From positions 1 through 24,921 of the forward strand of contig DASQUP010000091.1 of the NCBI GenBank assembly GCA_035641235.1: 24,921 nt of DNA, given 5' to 3'. Made by a program: the position numbers and the translations under genes. The notes under the pieces are model-generated. The model searched no databases, had not been told where the DNA came from, and worked only from the letters and a program-made list of their open reading frames with translations. Below, in pieces: positions 1 to 6,525 of this stretch (position 1 is the stretch's first letter; the number at the start of each line of letters is the position of its first letter). Source of the stretch: DASQUP01 sp035641235 (GTDB lineage Bacteria; Actinomycetota; CADDZG01; WHSQ01).

Positions 1-81
1 AAGAAACTCCGAGGCAGCGACAGCGTCATTCCCGACCATGTCGATGCAGACATCGCCGTAACACTCCTGCCCCAGACGTAA
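1..81 (+). CDS. C-terminal fragment of an unidentified upstream gene (partial)
   Basis: Frame 1 from the first base stays open for 26 codons and ends in TAA at 79-81. About three quarters of the third codon positions are G or C, as in the other genes here. The peptide ends in ...DADIAVTLLPQT. Two small hairpins follow the stop (82-95 and 98-113), as at the end of a transcription unit. The fragment is too short to assign a function. It could be a chance open stretch, since the start lies outside the window. Confidence 0.35.
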   Translation, partial: KKLRGSDSVIPDHVDADIAVTLLPQT

Positions 82-113
82 CTCCATCGCTGGAGGGAGC
101 GCCCGGCGGCGCT
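82..113 (+). terminator. Two tandem small hairpins after the upstream stop codon
   Basis: CTCCA-tcgc-TGGAG (82-95) is followed directly by AGCGCC-cggc-GGCGCT (98-113). They come straight after the TAA at 79-81 and before the next ribosome binding site. There is no T-run, so this is not a classical intrinsic terminator. The position is what suggests a role in termination. Confidence 0.25.
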
Positions 114-164
114 TAGGATCACCTCGCTTCGCCGACCAGCCTATCGACGAAGGAGAAGAGCGCT

Positions 165-434
165 TTGGGATGCCTCGGGTTCCTGTTAGGCCTAGCGACG
201 CCCCGGCTCGTGATGGTCATCCTGTGGATCTTCACGGACTATCTCGGGCGCGCCTACGACAACGTCATCATTCCAATCGCGGGATTCTTCCTTCTCCCAA
301 CGACGACGCTGACCTACGCGGTGGCCGAGAACCGTTACGGCGGTGTCGAGGGGATGGGAGTTGTGGTGGTCATCATCGGCGTTGCGCTGGACCTCGGAAT
401 CTGGGGCAACGGGCGCGGGGTCTTCAGCGACTAA
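165..434 (+). CDS. Small conserved-type membrane protein, unknown function
   Basis: 89 residues. TTG is chosen as start because AAGGAG at 150-155 lies 9 nt upstream; the ATG at 170 is in another frame and has no such spacing. Three hydrophobic segments can be seen, at about residues 3-23, 31-51 and 60-80, separated by short polar turns (FTDYLGRAYD, AVAENRYGG). The pattern, with WIFTDY after the first helix and LPTTTLTY in the second, resembles a small uncharacterised membrane protein family of actinobacteria (recognised from memory, not searched). It is probably an inner-membrane protein. No catalytic residues are evident and no function is proposed. It is tail-to-tail with the operon ending at 594. 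Confidence 0.6.
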   Translation: MGCLGFLLGLATPRLVMVILWIFTDYLGRAYDNVIIPIAGFFLLPTTTLTYAVAENRYGGVEGMGVVVVIIGVALDLGIWGNGRGVFSD

Positions 435-486
435 CAGTCCTTGATTCCCCCTCGCATGCCGGCGCTCGGAACCAAATGTACGTTTA

Positions 487-503
487 CCTACGTGCCACGT
501 AGG
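487..503. promoter_or_regulatory. 17-bp perfect palindrome between convergent genes
   Basis: CCTACGTG-C-CACGTAGG has two perfectly complementary 8-base arms. It lies in the 159-bp gap between the small membrane protein (ends 434) and the prenyl-kinase-like gene (ends 594, opposite strand). It could be a protein binding site or a short bidirectional hairpin. No T-run is present, so a terminator role is weakly supported. Nothing else clear was seen in 435-593. Confidence 0.3.
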
Positions 504-593
504 CAAGGGGACAGTTGGCGAGCAGAGCAAACGAATCCCTGACGGAGAAACGTACACGCCGCCCTGAATCGAGATAGCTCCCGTCTTGCTCAA

Positions 594-1238
594 TCAAGTC
601 ATCATTTCCAAGATGGCGGCTGCCGTTACCGGCAAGACGACATTGTCCATTCCCCCGCCGAGCAGTCCCTCCTCGATCGTGACAATCGCTGCCGCTGCCG
701 TCACCGCGAATGCGGTTATTGCTGTCACCTCACCGAGTGCCGACATGACCAACATGCCGAGACCGATTGTCGAGAAAAGAAATGTGGCGCTACCAGCGTA
801 GGTCTTGTGGCCGGAGAGGATTTTGTACGAACGGCGTCCGTAGCGTCGACCGAAGATATTTGCGGCCGCATCGGCGATTGCCAGGACGAGCACTCCAAAC
901 ACGTACTCGTTTCGATGCGGCACCAGGAGTGCGACCAAAAGGACGCCTATCGGGAAATAGACCTCCCCGTACGTCGATCGTTCTGCGCTATGGATCACGG
1001 GGAACAATTGGAACTGTCTAGAGCTAACCATGAAGGGCACGAATGCAACTGACAGGAGGGCGATCGCGGGAAAGGACAAGAAAAAAGGAAGAGCGGCCGC
1101 CAATAGGCCGCACCAGACATGAGCAAGCTTTCGCCCAACCTCTGCAGAAAGCGACCAGCGCCGCGCCATCGCCTCGGCCGTCGCTATCAGCAAGATGAAT
1201 CCGGTCGCACTTACCGCGAGCCGGATCGCAGTGGACAC
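594..1238 (-). CDS. Phytol/dolichol kinase-like CTP-dependent polyprenol kinase
   Basis: 214 residues, integral membrane. The family (phytol kinase VTE5/VTE6, dolichol kinase, CdsA fold) transfers phosphate from CTP to an isoprenoid alcohol in the membrane. Visible signatures are RKLAH at 36-40, YGEVYFPIG at 90-98, the core IADAAANIFGRRYG at about 121-134, GHKTYAGS at 143-150, and a late GGGMDNVVLPV at about 194-204. Six or seven hydrophobic segments surround these. The start is GTG at 1238, two bases after the TAG stop of the UbiA gene, so it is the last gene of a tightly packed operon and probably translationally coupled. Pairing with UbiA suggests it supplies or recycles a prenyl phosphate. 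The substrate cannot be read from the sequence; a cytidylyltransferase role is the main alternative. Confidence 0.8.
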   Translation of the reverse strand: MSTAIRLAVSATGFILLIATAEAMARRWSLSAEVGRKLAHVWCGLLAAALPFFLSFPAIALLSVAFVPFMVSSRQFQLFPVIHSAERSTYGEVYFPIGVLLVALLVPHRNEYVFGVLVLAIADAAANIFGRRYGRRSYKILSGHKTYAGSATFLFSTIGLGMLVMSALGEVTAITAFAVTAAAAIVTIEEGLLGGGMDNVVLPVTAAAILEMMT

Positions 1239-1240
1239 GC

Positions 1241-2230
1241 CTAGAAAGGACGTATGGCGGCGGGTGCTGTGGTTTCTCTGCGAGCCACCATCTCTATGTA
1301 CATGTACACGAATACTGCGACCACAGATAGGTGGACGAGGGCCTGATCAGTTCTCGACCATCGCTCCGCCATCATTATGAAGTGGGCGAGAAGATTGAGT
1401 CCCATTCCGCGACCCGCCTGGGCGACGGCGCCTATGACAACTTGTTGTGCTGTATGTCCATCGGTTCTAACGAGCAGAAACAGTCCGTGGAGAACACAAA
1501 CTAGGTAAGCCACGAAGTCTGCGAACAGCACAGATTGTGGGGGAACCACTGCAATCAGGGTGGCGCTTCCCACAATCCAGCAAGCGGCGCTGAACATAGC
1601 CGTTTGCTCGCGCCCGTGTCTGATCAGGAATGTCCGCTTGCCGAACAGTCTGTCACCTCCTTCATCGCGGAAGTCTTTGAGAACGATCCGCCCCATGAAG
1701 GTGACGTACAGGCCAACAAGGACGACCATGTCATCGGCTTCAAGTACAGCCTTAGCCGAGAAGACGCCGACCAGAAACGGCAGCGCGACATATCCCAACG
1801 GGAGCAGGGCCACCGCGAGCATGCCACGATGGCTCAGCTGTAGTGGTTTCAGGGAGTAGGCGGCGTTGAGGACGAGCCCCACTGAGACCACCGCTCCCAC
1901 GCGCCAGTTGACAAGCCAGGAAGCAACCAGTGCGACGGCGCCGCACGAGAGCCCCAGAACCATCAACTGGGCTCGGGTGGCATCGCCAGATACCAAGGGC
2001 CGTCCCCGTGCATCTCTGAGGTTGACGCGGTCTATCTCCTCGTCGGCGAGATCGTTCAAGACTGTGGCGTGAATGAACCATCCGCCCACAATCAAGAAGA
2101 CGGAGGTCAATAGCGGATGAAATCCATTGGCCCGACCACCTAAAGCAAGGCCGATAGAGGCAAACAGCATGAGGACCACCGCGACGGGAGGGCGGATCAT
2201 CATTATCAACAGCCGGGCTGCACCTATCAC
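1241..2230 (-). CDS. UbiA-family prenyltransferase
   Basis: 329 residues from a GTG start at 2230 that overlaps the TGA of the preceding 48-residue gene (GTGA). A longer reading to 2350 exists, but its first 40 residues are cysteine- and proline-rich and out of character for the family. The two aspartate-rich motifs of Mg-dependent UbiA enzymes are present: NDLADEEID (residues 59-67) and KDFRDEGGD (185-193), plus NAAYSLKPL between them. About eight or nine membrane segments fit the fold. UbiA proteins move a prenyl group from a diphosphate to an aromatic or polar acceptor in the membrane (quinones, chlorophyll side chains, ether lipids, heme O). The acceptor is unknown here. Close linkage to a polyprenol-kinase-like gene argues for a shared lipid pathway. 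Confidence 0.85.
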   Translation of the reverse strand: MIGAARLLIMMIRPPVAVVLMLFASIGLALGGRANGFHPLLTSVFLIVGGWFIHATVLNDLADEEIDRVNLRDARGRPLVSGDATRAQLMVLGLSCGAVALVASWLVNWRVGAVVSVGLVLNAAYSLKPLQLSHRGMLAVALLPLGYVALPFLVGVFSAKAVLEADDMVVLVGLYVTFMGRIVLKDFRDEGGDRLFGKRTFLIRHGREQTAMFSAACWIVGSATLIAVVPPQSVLFADFVAYLVCVLHGLFLLVRTDGHTAQQVVIGAVAQAGRGMGLNLLAHFIMMAERWSRTDQALVHLSVVAVFVYMYIEMVARRETTAPAAIRPF

Positions 2231-2373
2231 TTGCTGCTTCCATAGTTCGTCAATGCAATGAACAGGAAGGCATAGAAGCCCACAACCACAAGGCCGGCTG
2301 CGATTAGGGCGCATGCCACTACCCATGCGATCACCCGCCCCGGTGTCCACTTTTTGGGTTGCGGGTCCTTCAT
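2227..2373 (-). CDS. 48-residue single-span membrane peptide
   Basis: The ORF starts at ATG 2373, overlapping the stop of the kinase gene upstream (ATGA), and ends at TGA 2227-2229, overlapping the GTG start of the UbiA gene (GTGA). The product begins MKDPQPKKWTPGR, a basic cytoplasmic-type N-terminus. One strongly hydrophobic segment follows (about residues 14-42, VIAWVVACALIAAGLVVVG onward), then a short polar tail TNYGSSK. No family is recognised. The four-base overlaps at both ends are strong evidence that it is translated as part of the operon. It may be a small partner subunit or chaperone of the neighbouring UbiA or polytopic protein; that is inference from position only. Confidence 0.7.
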   Translation of the reverse strand: MKDPQPKKWTPGRVIAWVVACALIAAGLVVVGFYAFLFIALTNYGSSK

Positions 2374-2930
2374 CGCAGCGTCCTTTCGGCTGGGAAGTCC
2401 TCCGATATTGCGCGTTCCACCTCTGCTAGGACTCGCTTCAGAGACCCGGACGTATCGAATTCACGGGTGCTGGTCTTCCGTCCCAAGTCGATTTCCTCCG
2501 AATAAGATTTGATGCGCATATCTGCATCGGCACGAGGTTCGTTGCGTGTGGCGATTCTCGCCCGCGCGTTCTCCCGGCTGGATTCAATCTGGTACACGAG
2601 GTGATCTGGATAGTGTTTTGACACCAGGCCCAAGTGAGAGGCGCGTATCGAAATAGCGGGTTTCGCTCCACTGCGCGGCTGCCCAATTCGTGGGAGCCCA
2701 TAGTCGTGGCCGAACATCTCGACGACTTCCAGGAAGAAGCCGTCGTCACGCAGTCTTGTGAACTGTTCACGACTTACGAACCGGTGGTCGATAGATCCTT
2801 CGATTTCGTCTGCGCGGCGCGGGCGAGTCGTCCAAGACGGCGTGACACTAATCACTTCACGGGAATCGAGTTCTCGAATCAGCGTCGTTTTGCCACTCCC
2901 GGAAGGACCGATGAACACAAGAAGCTTCAT
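2370..2930 (-). CDS. Guanylate-kinase-like P-loop kinase, divergent
   Basis: 186 residues from ATG 2930, which overlaps the upstream gene's stop (ATGA). An extension to 2960 would run deeper into that gene. The Walker A motif is GPSGSGKT (8-15). The GMP-binding region of guanylate kinases is recognisable: S32, TTRPRR (34-39), FVSREQF (51-57), and FFLEVVEMFGHDYG (65-78) carrying the equivalents of the base-contacting Glu and Tyr. Two elements differ. The tyrosine before FVS is replaced by His49, and the DxxG element that contacts guanine is replaced by SIRASHLG (94-101). PhnN-type ribose-bisphosphate kinases are a second comparison. It is likely a soluble nucleotide or small-molecule phosphotransferase, but the substrate may not be GMP. 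It lies inside a prenyl-lipid operon, not beside rpoZ or coaBC where a housekeeping gmk is often found. Confidence 0.75.
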   Translation of the reverse strand: MKLLVFIGPSGSGKTTLIRELDSREVISVTPSWTTRPRRADEIEGSIDHRFVSREQFTRLRDDGFFLEVVEMFGHDYGLPRIGQPRSGAKPAISIRASHLGLVSKHYPDHLVYQIESSRENARARIATRNEPRADADMRIKSYSEEIDLGRKTSTREFDTSGSLKRVLAEVERAISEDFPAERTLR

Positions 2931-3640
2931 TGGAAAAGTCGATACATGTAGACGACCCACATAGCGTGCTGCACGACGACGATGACCACGCTCACGCGAA
3001 GAGCGGCCTTCAGCAATGGCCCGGCTCGATCGAAGGACTCCATCACCGCCAACGATCCGACGACGATAACAACCGGAAGGACGAGTCCAGCTCCCGCCAA
3101 GCTCTCTAGATATTCGGATGCCGTGCCCAGCACCAATGCGACGAGAAATCTTGTGGCGACCGCTAGTAGTGCAAGTAATCCCGCCAGGCGTAGTTTGGAT
3201 GCCGAGGGCCAGACTCCACGTTGTCGCGACGCCGAAACGTAGACGACGCCAAGGGCCGCGAGATAAAGGGGGACCACAGCGAGTCCCGCAGCGACAAACT
3301 CACCGAGCGTTATCTCCGATGACTTGTCGAAGGAGATTGGCGACATGATGAATTTGACGATTGCCAGTCCGGTTGCATAGATGCAGGTGGACGCCACCCA
3401 CGAGCGGTCAAGTTGTTGATGCACCCGCGCCACGGCCCAGGCGTAGCCGCTGGAAAGGACCACGGTACCTAGACAGGTTGCTGCATATTGCGCCTGTCTC
3501 GTTTGGCCCGGATGCGGAAGACTTTTGGCGAGCTCCGGAAGTGTCATCACTGCAAGCGAACCAAGGGCAGCGAGACCCAGAACCCACTCCGGCGCAGGAA
3601 CTAGTCCGCGCCCATTCGACCTATCCGCCGTCGAAGCCAC
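2927..3640 (-). CDS. Polytopic membrane protein, unknown function (first gene of operon)
   Basis: The open frame reaches back to 4051, but that part crosses the tRNA gene and its repeat, so it cannot all be coding. GTG at 3640 gives 237 residues. Another GTG at 3664 is possible, and neither has a convincing ribosome binding site. About seven hydrophobic segments run from WVLGLAALGSLAVM to the C-terminal VVIVVVQHAMWVVYMY. A polar loop (MSPISFDKSSEIT) follows the third. No known family or catalytic motif was recognised. The stop overlaps the ATG of the kinase gene (ATGA). It may be a scaffold, transporter or lipid enzyme working with the downstream prenyltransferase, but that is only suggested by gene order. 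Confidence 0.6.
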   Translation of the reverse strand: MASTADRSNGRGLVPAPEWVLGLAALGSLAVMTLPELAKSLPHPGQTRQAQYAATCLGTVVLSSGYAWAVARVHQQLDRSWVASTCIYATGLAIVKFIMSPISFDKSSEITLGEFVAAGLAVVPLYLAALGVVYVSASRQRGVWPSASKLRLAGLLALLAVATRFLVALVLGTASEYLESLAGAGLVLPVVIVVGSLAVMESFDRAGPLLKAALRVSVVIVVVQHAMWVVYMYRLFQ

Positions 3641-3764
3641 CCAAAGAGTATGGCGTGACCTCACAACTCCCCATGGCGTCACGCATAGCAGGGCGTAGCA
3701 GCCTCGAGGCTGAAAGCCGCCGGGGCGGCAGGAAGAAATGGAGTGCTTTCCCGGAGCTTGATCT

Positions 3765-3914
3765 CGTTTCCCCTCGGCCACGGGCGTGGCCCCTCCTGCT
3801 CCTCGCTGCGCTCGGAGCCGGGGAGGGGAATCGAAGGAGAGTCGTGGTTCGTTTCCCCTCGGCCGCGGCCCCTCCTGCTCCTCGCTGCGCTCGGAGCCGG
3901 GGAGGGGAATCGAA
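3765..3914. repeat. Direct repeat duplicating the 3' end of tRNA-Thr
   Basis: Two copies, about 3765-3835 and 3850-3914. Both begin CGTTTCCCCTCGGCC and share an identical 48-bp block (3788-3835 and 3867-3914). They differ only in a short spacer (10 extra bases in the first copy become 2 in the second). The block contains the acceptor 3' strand and the 3' part of the T arm of the tRNA gene, plus a downstream hairpin-forming stretch (GCTCC...GGAGC). The copy nearer 3900 is part of the intact tRNA; the other is an orphan 3' fragment. Duplicated tRNA 3' ends are typical of integration sites, though local slippage could also explain this. Confidence 0.85.
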
Positions 3915-3967
3915 CCCCTGACCTGCTCATTACGAGTGAGCCGCTCTGCCGACTGAGCTACCCCGGC
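3895..3967 (-). tRNA. tRNA-Thr (anticodon CGT)
   Basis: The 73-nt cloverleaf reads on the minus strand. The acceptor stem is GCCGGGG/CCCCGGC and the D arm GCTC...GAGC. The anticodon stem GCTCA/TGAGC carries loop CTCGTAA, giving anticodon CGT for ACG threonine codons. The T arm is AGGGG-TTCGATT-CCCCT. The discriminator base is T and no CCA is encoded. All stems pair perfectly. It lies directly upstream, on the same strand, of the five-gene operon, and its 3' end is duplicated further downstream. Confidence 0.95.
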
Positions 3968-4064
3968 GCTAATCAAGGCGCTGCCGATAACAACTCCGCA
4001 ATCGGCGCGCCGGGGCTCAACCCTATCGGCCCAATCACTGCCGGCGAACAAACGAGCGAGAACT

Positions 4065-4090
4065 GAAAGGGGTCTGAAAGACCCCGCACA
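4065..4090 (-). terminator. Intrinsic terminator after the small gene at 4103
   Basis: On the minus strand GGGGTC-tttca-GACCCC (4069-4085) is followed by TTTCAGTTCT. The stem is a perfect six base pairs with a five-base loop. It starts 17 bases past the stop codon of the gene ending at 4103, which supports that gene being real and insulates it from the tRNA downstream. Confidence 0.6.
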
Positions 4091-4102
4091 GCTCCGGACA
4101 AC

Positions 4103-4285
4103 CTAGTTTGGCGGCGGCGCGCTCAATGACTTCGAGTCCAGCGCCGCCCGGAACCGGCGCAGCAGCGCCTCCGACGGCACGCCAAGCGCACGCGACAGCG
4201 CCTCGACATCACCTGCCCTCAGAGAGACCACGCTCGTCAGATAGTCGCCGCGCTGAGCTCGGATCGCATGCACAAACTCCCCCAC
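4103..4285 (-). CDS. Small soluble protein, possibly helix-turn-helix-like, unknown function
   Basis: The frame is open from well upstream, but no ATG with a ribosome binding site was found. The GTG at 4285 gives 60 residues. The coding pattern seems to extend to about 4340 (residues QAIRRGRLRAAAAAT before it), so the true start may be a rare codon or lie across a frameshift. The C-terminal part AGDVEALSRALGVPSEALLRRFRAAL looks like two amphipathic helices with a turn, as in small DNA-binding modules. The terminator at 4065-4090 follows. No family is assigned. A start at 4498 was rejected because it would overlap the start of the divergent glycosylase gene. Confidence 0.4.
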   Translation of the reverse strand: MGEFVHAIRAQRGDYLTSVVSLRAGDVEALSRALGVPSEALLRRFRAALDSKSLSAPPPN

Positions 4286-4404
4286 CGTTGCCGCCGCTGC
4301 CGCTCGCAGACGCCCGCGCCGGATGGCTTGCAGCTGAAGGCGCCACCGTCCCTCACCGTCCCCGCAGCGGGCTCCAAGGCCTCTTTGGGGTAACAGGGAA
4401 TCCG

Positions 4405-4448
4405 TAATGGCAAGCGACCCTCGAAAATGCTGGGGTGAAATGCCATCT
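4405..4448. repeat. REP-like imperfect palindrome, copy 1
   Basis: ATGGCA (4407-4412) and TGCCAT (4441-4446) bracket a 28-base interior that contains a GGGGTGAAA stretch next to the right arm. The arms, spacing and G-rich right half match the pair at 12429-12543. This is the most diverged of the three copies. It lies in the non-coding stretch between the small gene and the glycosylase gene (4286-4496), where otherwise only the probable glycosylase promoter is seen. Confidence 0.5.
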
Positions 4449-4496
4449 CGGTGCGCACCGGGGTCAGAAGTGGTGGCGCGCCGGTAGAGTTCTCGC

Positions 4497-5330
4497 ATGC
4501 CCGAGCTACCGGAGATGCAGGCACTCGCCGAGCGCCTCGACGCCCTATTGTCAGGCGCGCCATTTGTGCGCGCAGACGTCCTGCAGTTCTCCGCGGTGAA
4601 GACGTTCGATCCGCCACCTGAGTCGCTCTCGGGATTGGAGCTGGCCGGCGTGGGCAGGCGCGCCAAGTACCTGATATTCGACTTCGGGGGCCCCCGGATG
4701 CTCGTCCACCTCAGCCAGGGCGGGCGAGTGACGATCGAAGACCCGCCGAAAAAGACCCGGCCCAAGACCGGCGTCGTCCGCCTTCATTGGCGAGATCGGC
4801 CTGCGCTGTTCGTAATCGAATACGGGACTCAGCGCAAGGCCGGGTTGTGGGTGCTCGCTGAAGGCGACGAGGGCCCGCTCGTGGTGCTCGGACCCGAGCC
4901 CTCCGACCCGGCCTTTGACGAACTGATCCTGGCCGGCTCCGACGGCCGTAGGATCCACACGCTGCTGCGCGACCAAAGGACGGTTGCCGGGATCGGGCGT
5001 GGCTATTCCGACGACATTCTTCACCGGGCGCAGCTGTCGCCGTACGCATCTCTGTCGTCGCTCGACGAATCGAAAAGAACGACCCTCCTCGAATCGATCC
5101 ATGCCGTGCTGGACGAAGCGCTCGCGCAGGAGCGGACGAAGACGGGCGGGCTCGAAGGAAAGCTGGGCGACCGGTTCACCGTGCACGGACGTTACGGCCG
5201 GCCGTGCCCGCGCTGCGGCGAAAAGCTGAAGCGGGTTTCGTACGAGGACTACGAGGTTGCGTACTGCTCAGCGTGCCAGACGGACGGAAAGGTGCTCGCC
5301 GACCGGCGCCTCTCGAGGCTGATCCGCTAG
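4497..5330 (+). CDS. Fpg/Nei family DNA glycosylase/AP lyase
   Basis: 277 residues, the usual family length. The N-terminus MPELPEM exposes the catalytic proline and following glutamate after Met removal. RRAKYLIFDF carries the conserved lysine. The H2TH region is DQRTVAGIGRGYSDDIL (about 160-176). The C-terminal zinc finger is CPRC...CSAC (about 238-260). The enzyme removes oxidised bases and nicks abasic DNA. The usual GIGN asparagine is Arg here, and the zinc-finger arginine five residues before the third Cys of Fpg is not evident, so substrate preference may be nearer an actinobacterial Fpg/Nei variant than classical MutM. TAGAGT (4485-4490) lies 6 nt before the ATG with no Shine-Dalgarno, suggesting a leaderless mRNA. 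It converges on holB across a strong hairpin. Confidence 0.9.
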   Translation: MPELPEMQALAERLDALLSGAPFVRADVLQFSAVKTFDPPPESLSGLELAGVGRRAKYLIFDFGGPRMLVHLSQGGRVTIEDPPKKTRPKTGVVRLHWRDRPALFVIEYGTQRKAGLWVLAEGDEGPLVVLGPEPSDPAFDELILAGSDGRRIHTLLRDQRTVAGIGRGYSDDILHRAQLSPYASLSSLDESKRTTLLESIHAVLDEALAQERTKTGGLEGKLGDRFTVHGRYGRPCPRCGEKLKRVSYEDYEVAYCSACQTDGKVLADRRLSRLIR

Positions 5331-5340
5331 GACGCGCTCT

Positions 5341-5387
5341 TTCTGTCTGCTGAGAACCGCGGATAGCGCGGTTTTAAGCAGACAGAA
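5341..5387. terminator. Long hairpin between convergent glycosylase and holB genes
   Basis: TTCTGTCTGCT (5341-5351) pairs perfectly with AGCAGACAGAA (5377-5387). An inner stem AACCGCG (5355-5361) pairs with CGCGGTT (5367-5373) around a five-base loop, giving about 18 pairs in total. It starts 10 nt after the glycosylase stop and includes the last four codons and stop of holB, so it is placed to stop transcription from both sides. T-runs are short. Confidence 0.65.
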
Positions 5388-6525
5388 CGGGTTGGGTCGG
5401 CGCGGGAGCCAGCTTCAGGATCTCGAGCATCGTCGACTCGAGCACCAGGAGCTGATTGGCGTTGCGACCGAGAGCGGCGCGCGCCTCTGCACAGCGTTCC
5501 ATGATTCGCACCGGTGCCGAATCATCGAGACCGCTATTCGCCCACCCACGCAGCTCGTCCATGAGGTCCACGTTCACGACCGAATCGGCCCCTCCGGCGC
5601 GCAGGACAAGCACGTCCCGGTAGAACGATGCGAGCGACTGGAGCGCCTCCCCGAGCACCTCCTCCTCAACCCGCCGGAGCTCACGCTTGTGGCGCTTTGC
5701 AAGTGCGTTTCGAGCCGCGGCCGTCCCGCGCCCCTCGCCCATCGCCTCGGCAAGTTCCACCACTTCGCTCTTCTGCAGCGTCTCCCGCTCTCGAACTGCC
5801 GCTCGGGCCTCCGCAAGGATCTCCTCTGCCGCATCAAGTGCGTCGACCGTTGCCAAAAGACGGCCCGGAATGCTCGTCCAGAGTCTTCGGCGCGCCGCAA
5901 CCGCATCGTCGAGCGCCACCGCTCGTGCATGTTCGACGTCGCCATCGGAGAGGCGCGCCGCGAGGCGAGCGTCGGCCTCGGACACTCCCTCCGACTGCAG
6001 CATCTGCACGATCCGTTCCTCGGACACGGCCTCCAAACGGACCACACGACACCGCGATCTGATCGTCTCTAGAAGGTCCTCCTCCTTGTCCGAGATGAGG
6101 ATGAACACGGTGTCCGGCTGAGGCTCCTCGAGGGTCTTGAGCAGCGCATTCTGTGCGGGATCGTTCATGCGGTCGGCCTCTTCGATGATGAAAACCTTTC
6201 GCCGACCCTCGAACGGAGACCGCGCCGCCTCGGGGATCACGGACTCCCTGATGACATCGACCGGAATCAGGGGGCCCTCGGGAACGATGTGGTGAACGTC
6301 GGGATGCCGCCGGCGCAGTGTGCGCATGCAGGTAGAACACTCGCCGCACCCGGTTCCGGGAGCCTCCGGACAGTTGAGCGCTGCAGCCATTGCCTGCGCG
6401 GTGAGCCTTTTGCCGGACCCGCGCGGCCCCAGGAGCAGCCACGCGTGGGCGACCTCGTCGGACGAGATCACCCGAGCGATCCATGCGGCCTTGGCGGATT
6501 CGTGGAGACGGTCCCAAATTGTCAT
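5374..6525 (-). CDS. holB: DNA polymerase III subunit delta' (clamp loader)
   Basis: 383 residues. An AAA+ clamp-loader subunit that helps load the beta sliding clamp. The P-loop is GPRGSGKR (33-40). Zinc-module cysteines are C52, C60, C63 and C66 (CGECSTC). Walker B region is VFIIEEADRM (111-120), followed by NALLKTLEEP and the sensor/SRC motif IRSRCR (155-160). The C-terminal third is helical with a probable coiled segment (about 235-290). The ATG overlaps the stop of the MFS-thymidylate kinase gene (ATGA), so it is translationally coupled. The neighbours topA and tmk match the actinobacterial cluster. A dnaX-type tau/gamma product is unlikely, given the length and the location after tmk. 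Confidence 0.92.
   Translation of the reverse strand: MTIWDRLHESAKAAWIARVISSDEVAHAWLLLGPRGSGKRLTAQAMAAALNCPEAPGTGCGECSTCMRTLRRRHPDVHHIVPEGPLIPVDVIRESVIPEAARSPFEGRRKVFIIEEADRMNDPAQNALLKTLEEPQPDTVFILISDKEEDLLETIRSRCRVVRLEAVSEERIVQMLQSEGVSEADARLAARLSDGDVEHARAVALDDAVAARRRLWTSIPGRLLATVDALDAAEEILAEARAAVRERETLQKSEVVELAEAMGEGRGTAAARNALAKRHKRELRRVEEEVLGEALQSLASFYRDVLVLRAGGADSVVNVDLMDELRGWANSGLDDSAPVRIMERCAEARAALGRNANQLLVLESTMLEILKLAPAPTQPVLSA

Noticed and set aside
441..470. Sequence resembling the T arm/acceptor end of tRNA-Thr, considered as a second attachment site
   Set aside because: It is only partly similar, interrupted, and in inverted orientation relative to the tRNA, so it cannot be a direct att repeat.
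2231..2350. Extension of the UbiA protein by 40 residues
   Set aside because: The extra residues are cysteine/proline-rich and are the out-of-frame reading of the 48-residue membrane peptide.
3641..4051. N-terminal extension of the membrane protein ORF through the tRNA gene
   Set aside because: It would translate the tRNA and the direct repeats; the hydrophobic protein begins only after about 3640.
5834..6517. 227-residue minus-strand ORF overlapping holB
   Set aside because: Out-of-frame shadow of holB, arginine/glycine-rich, with no ribosome binding site.
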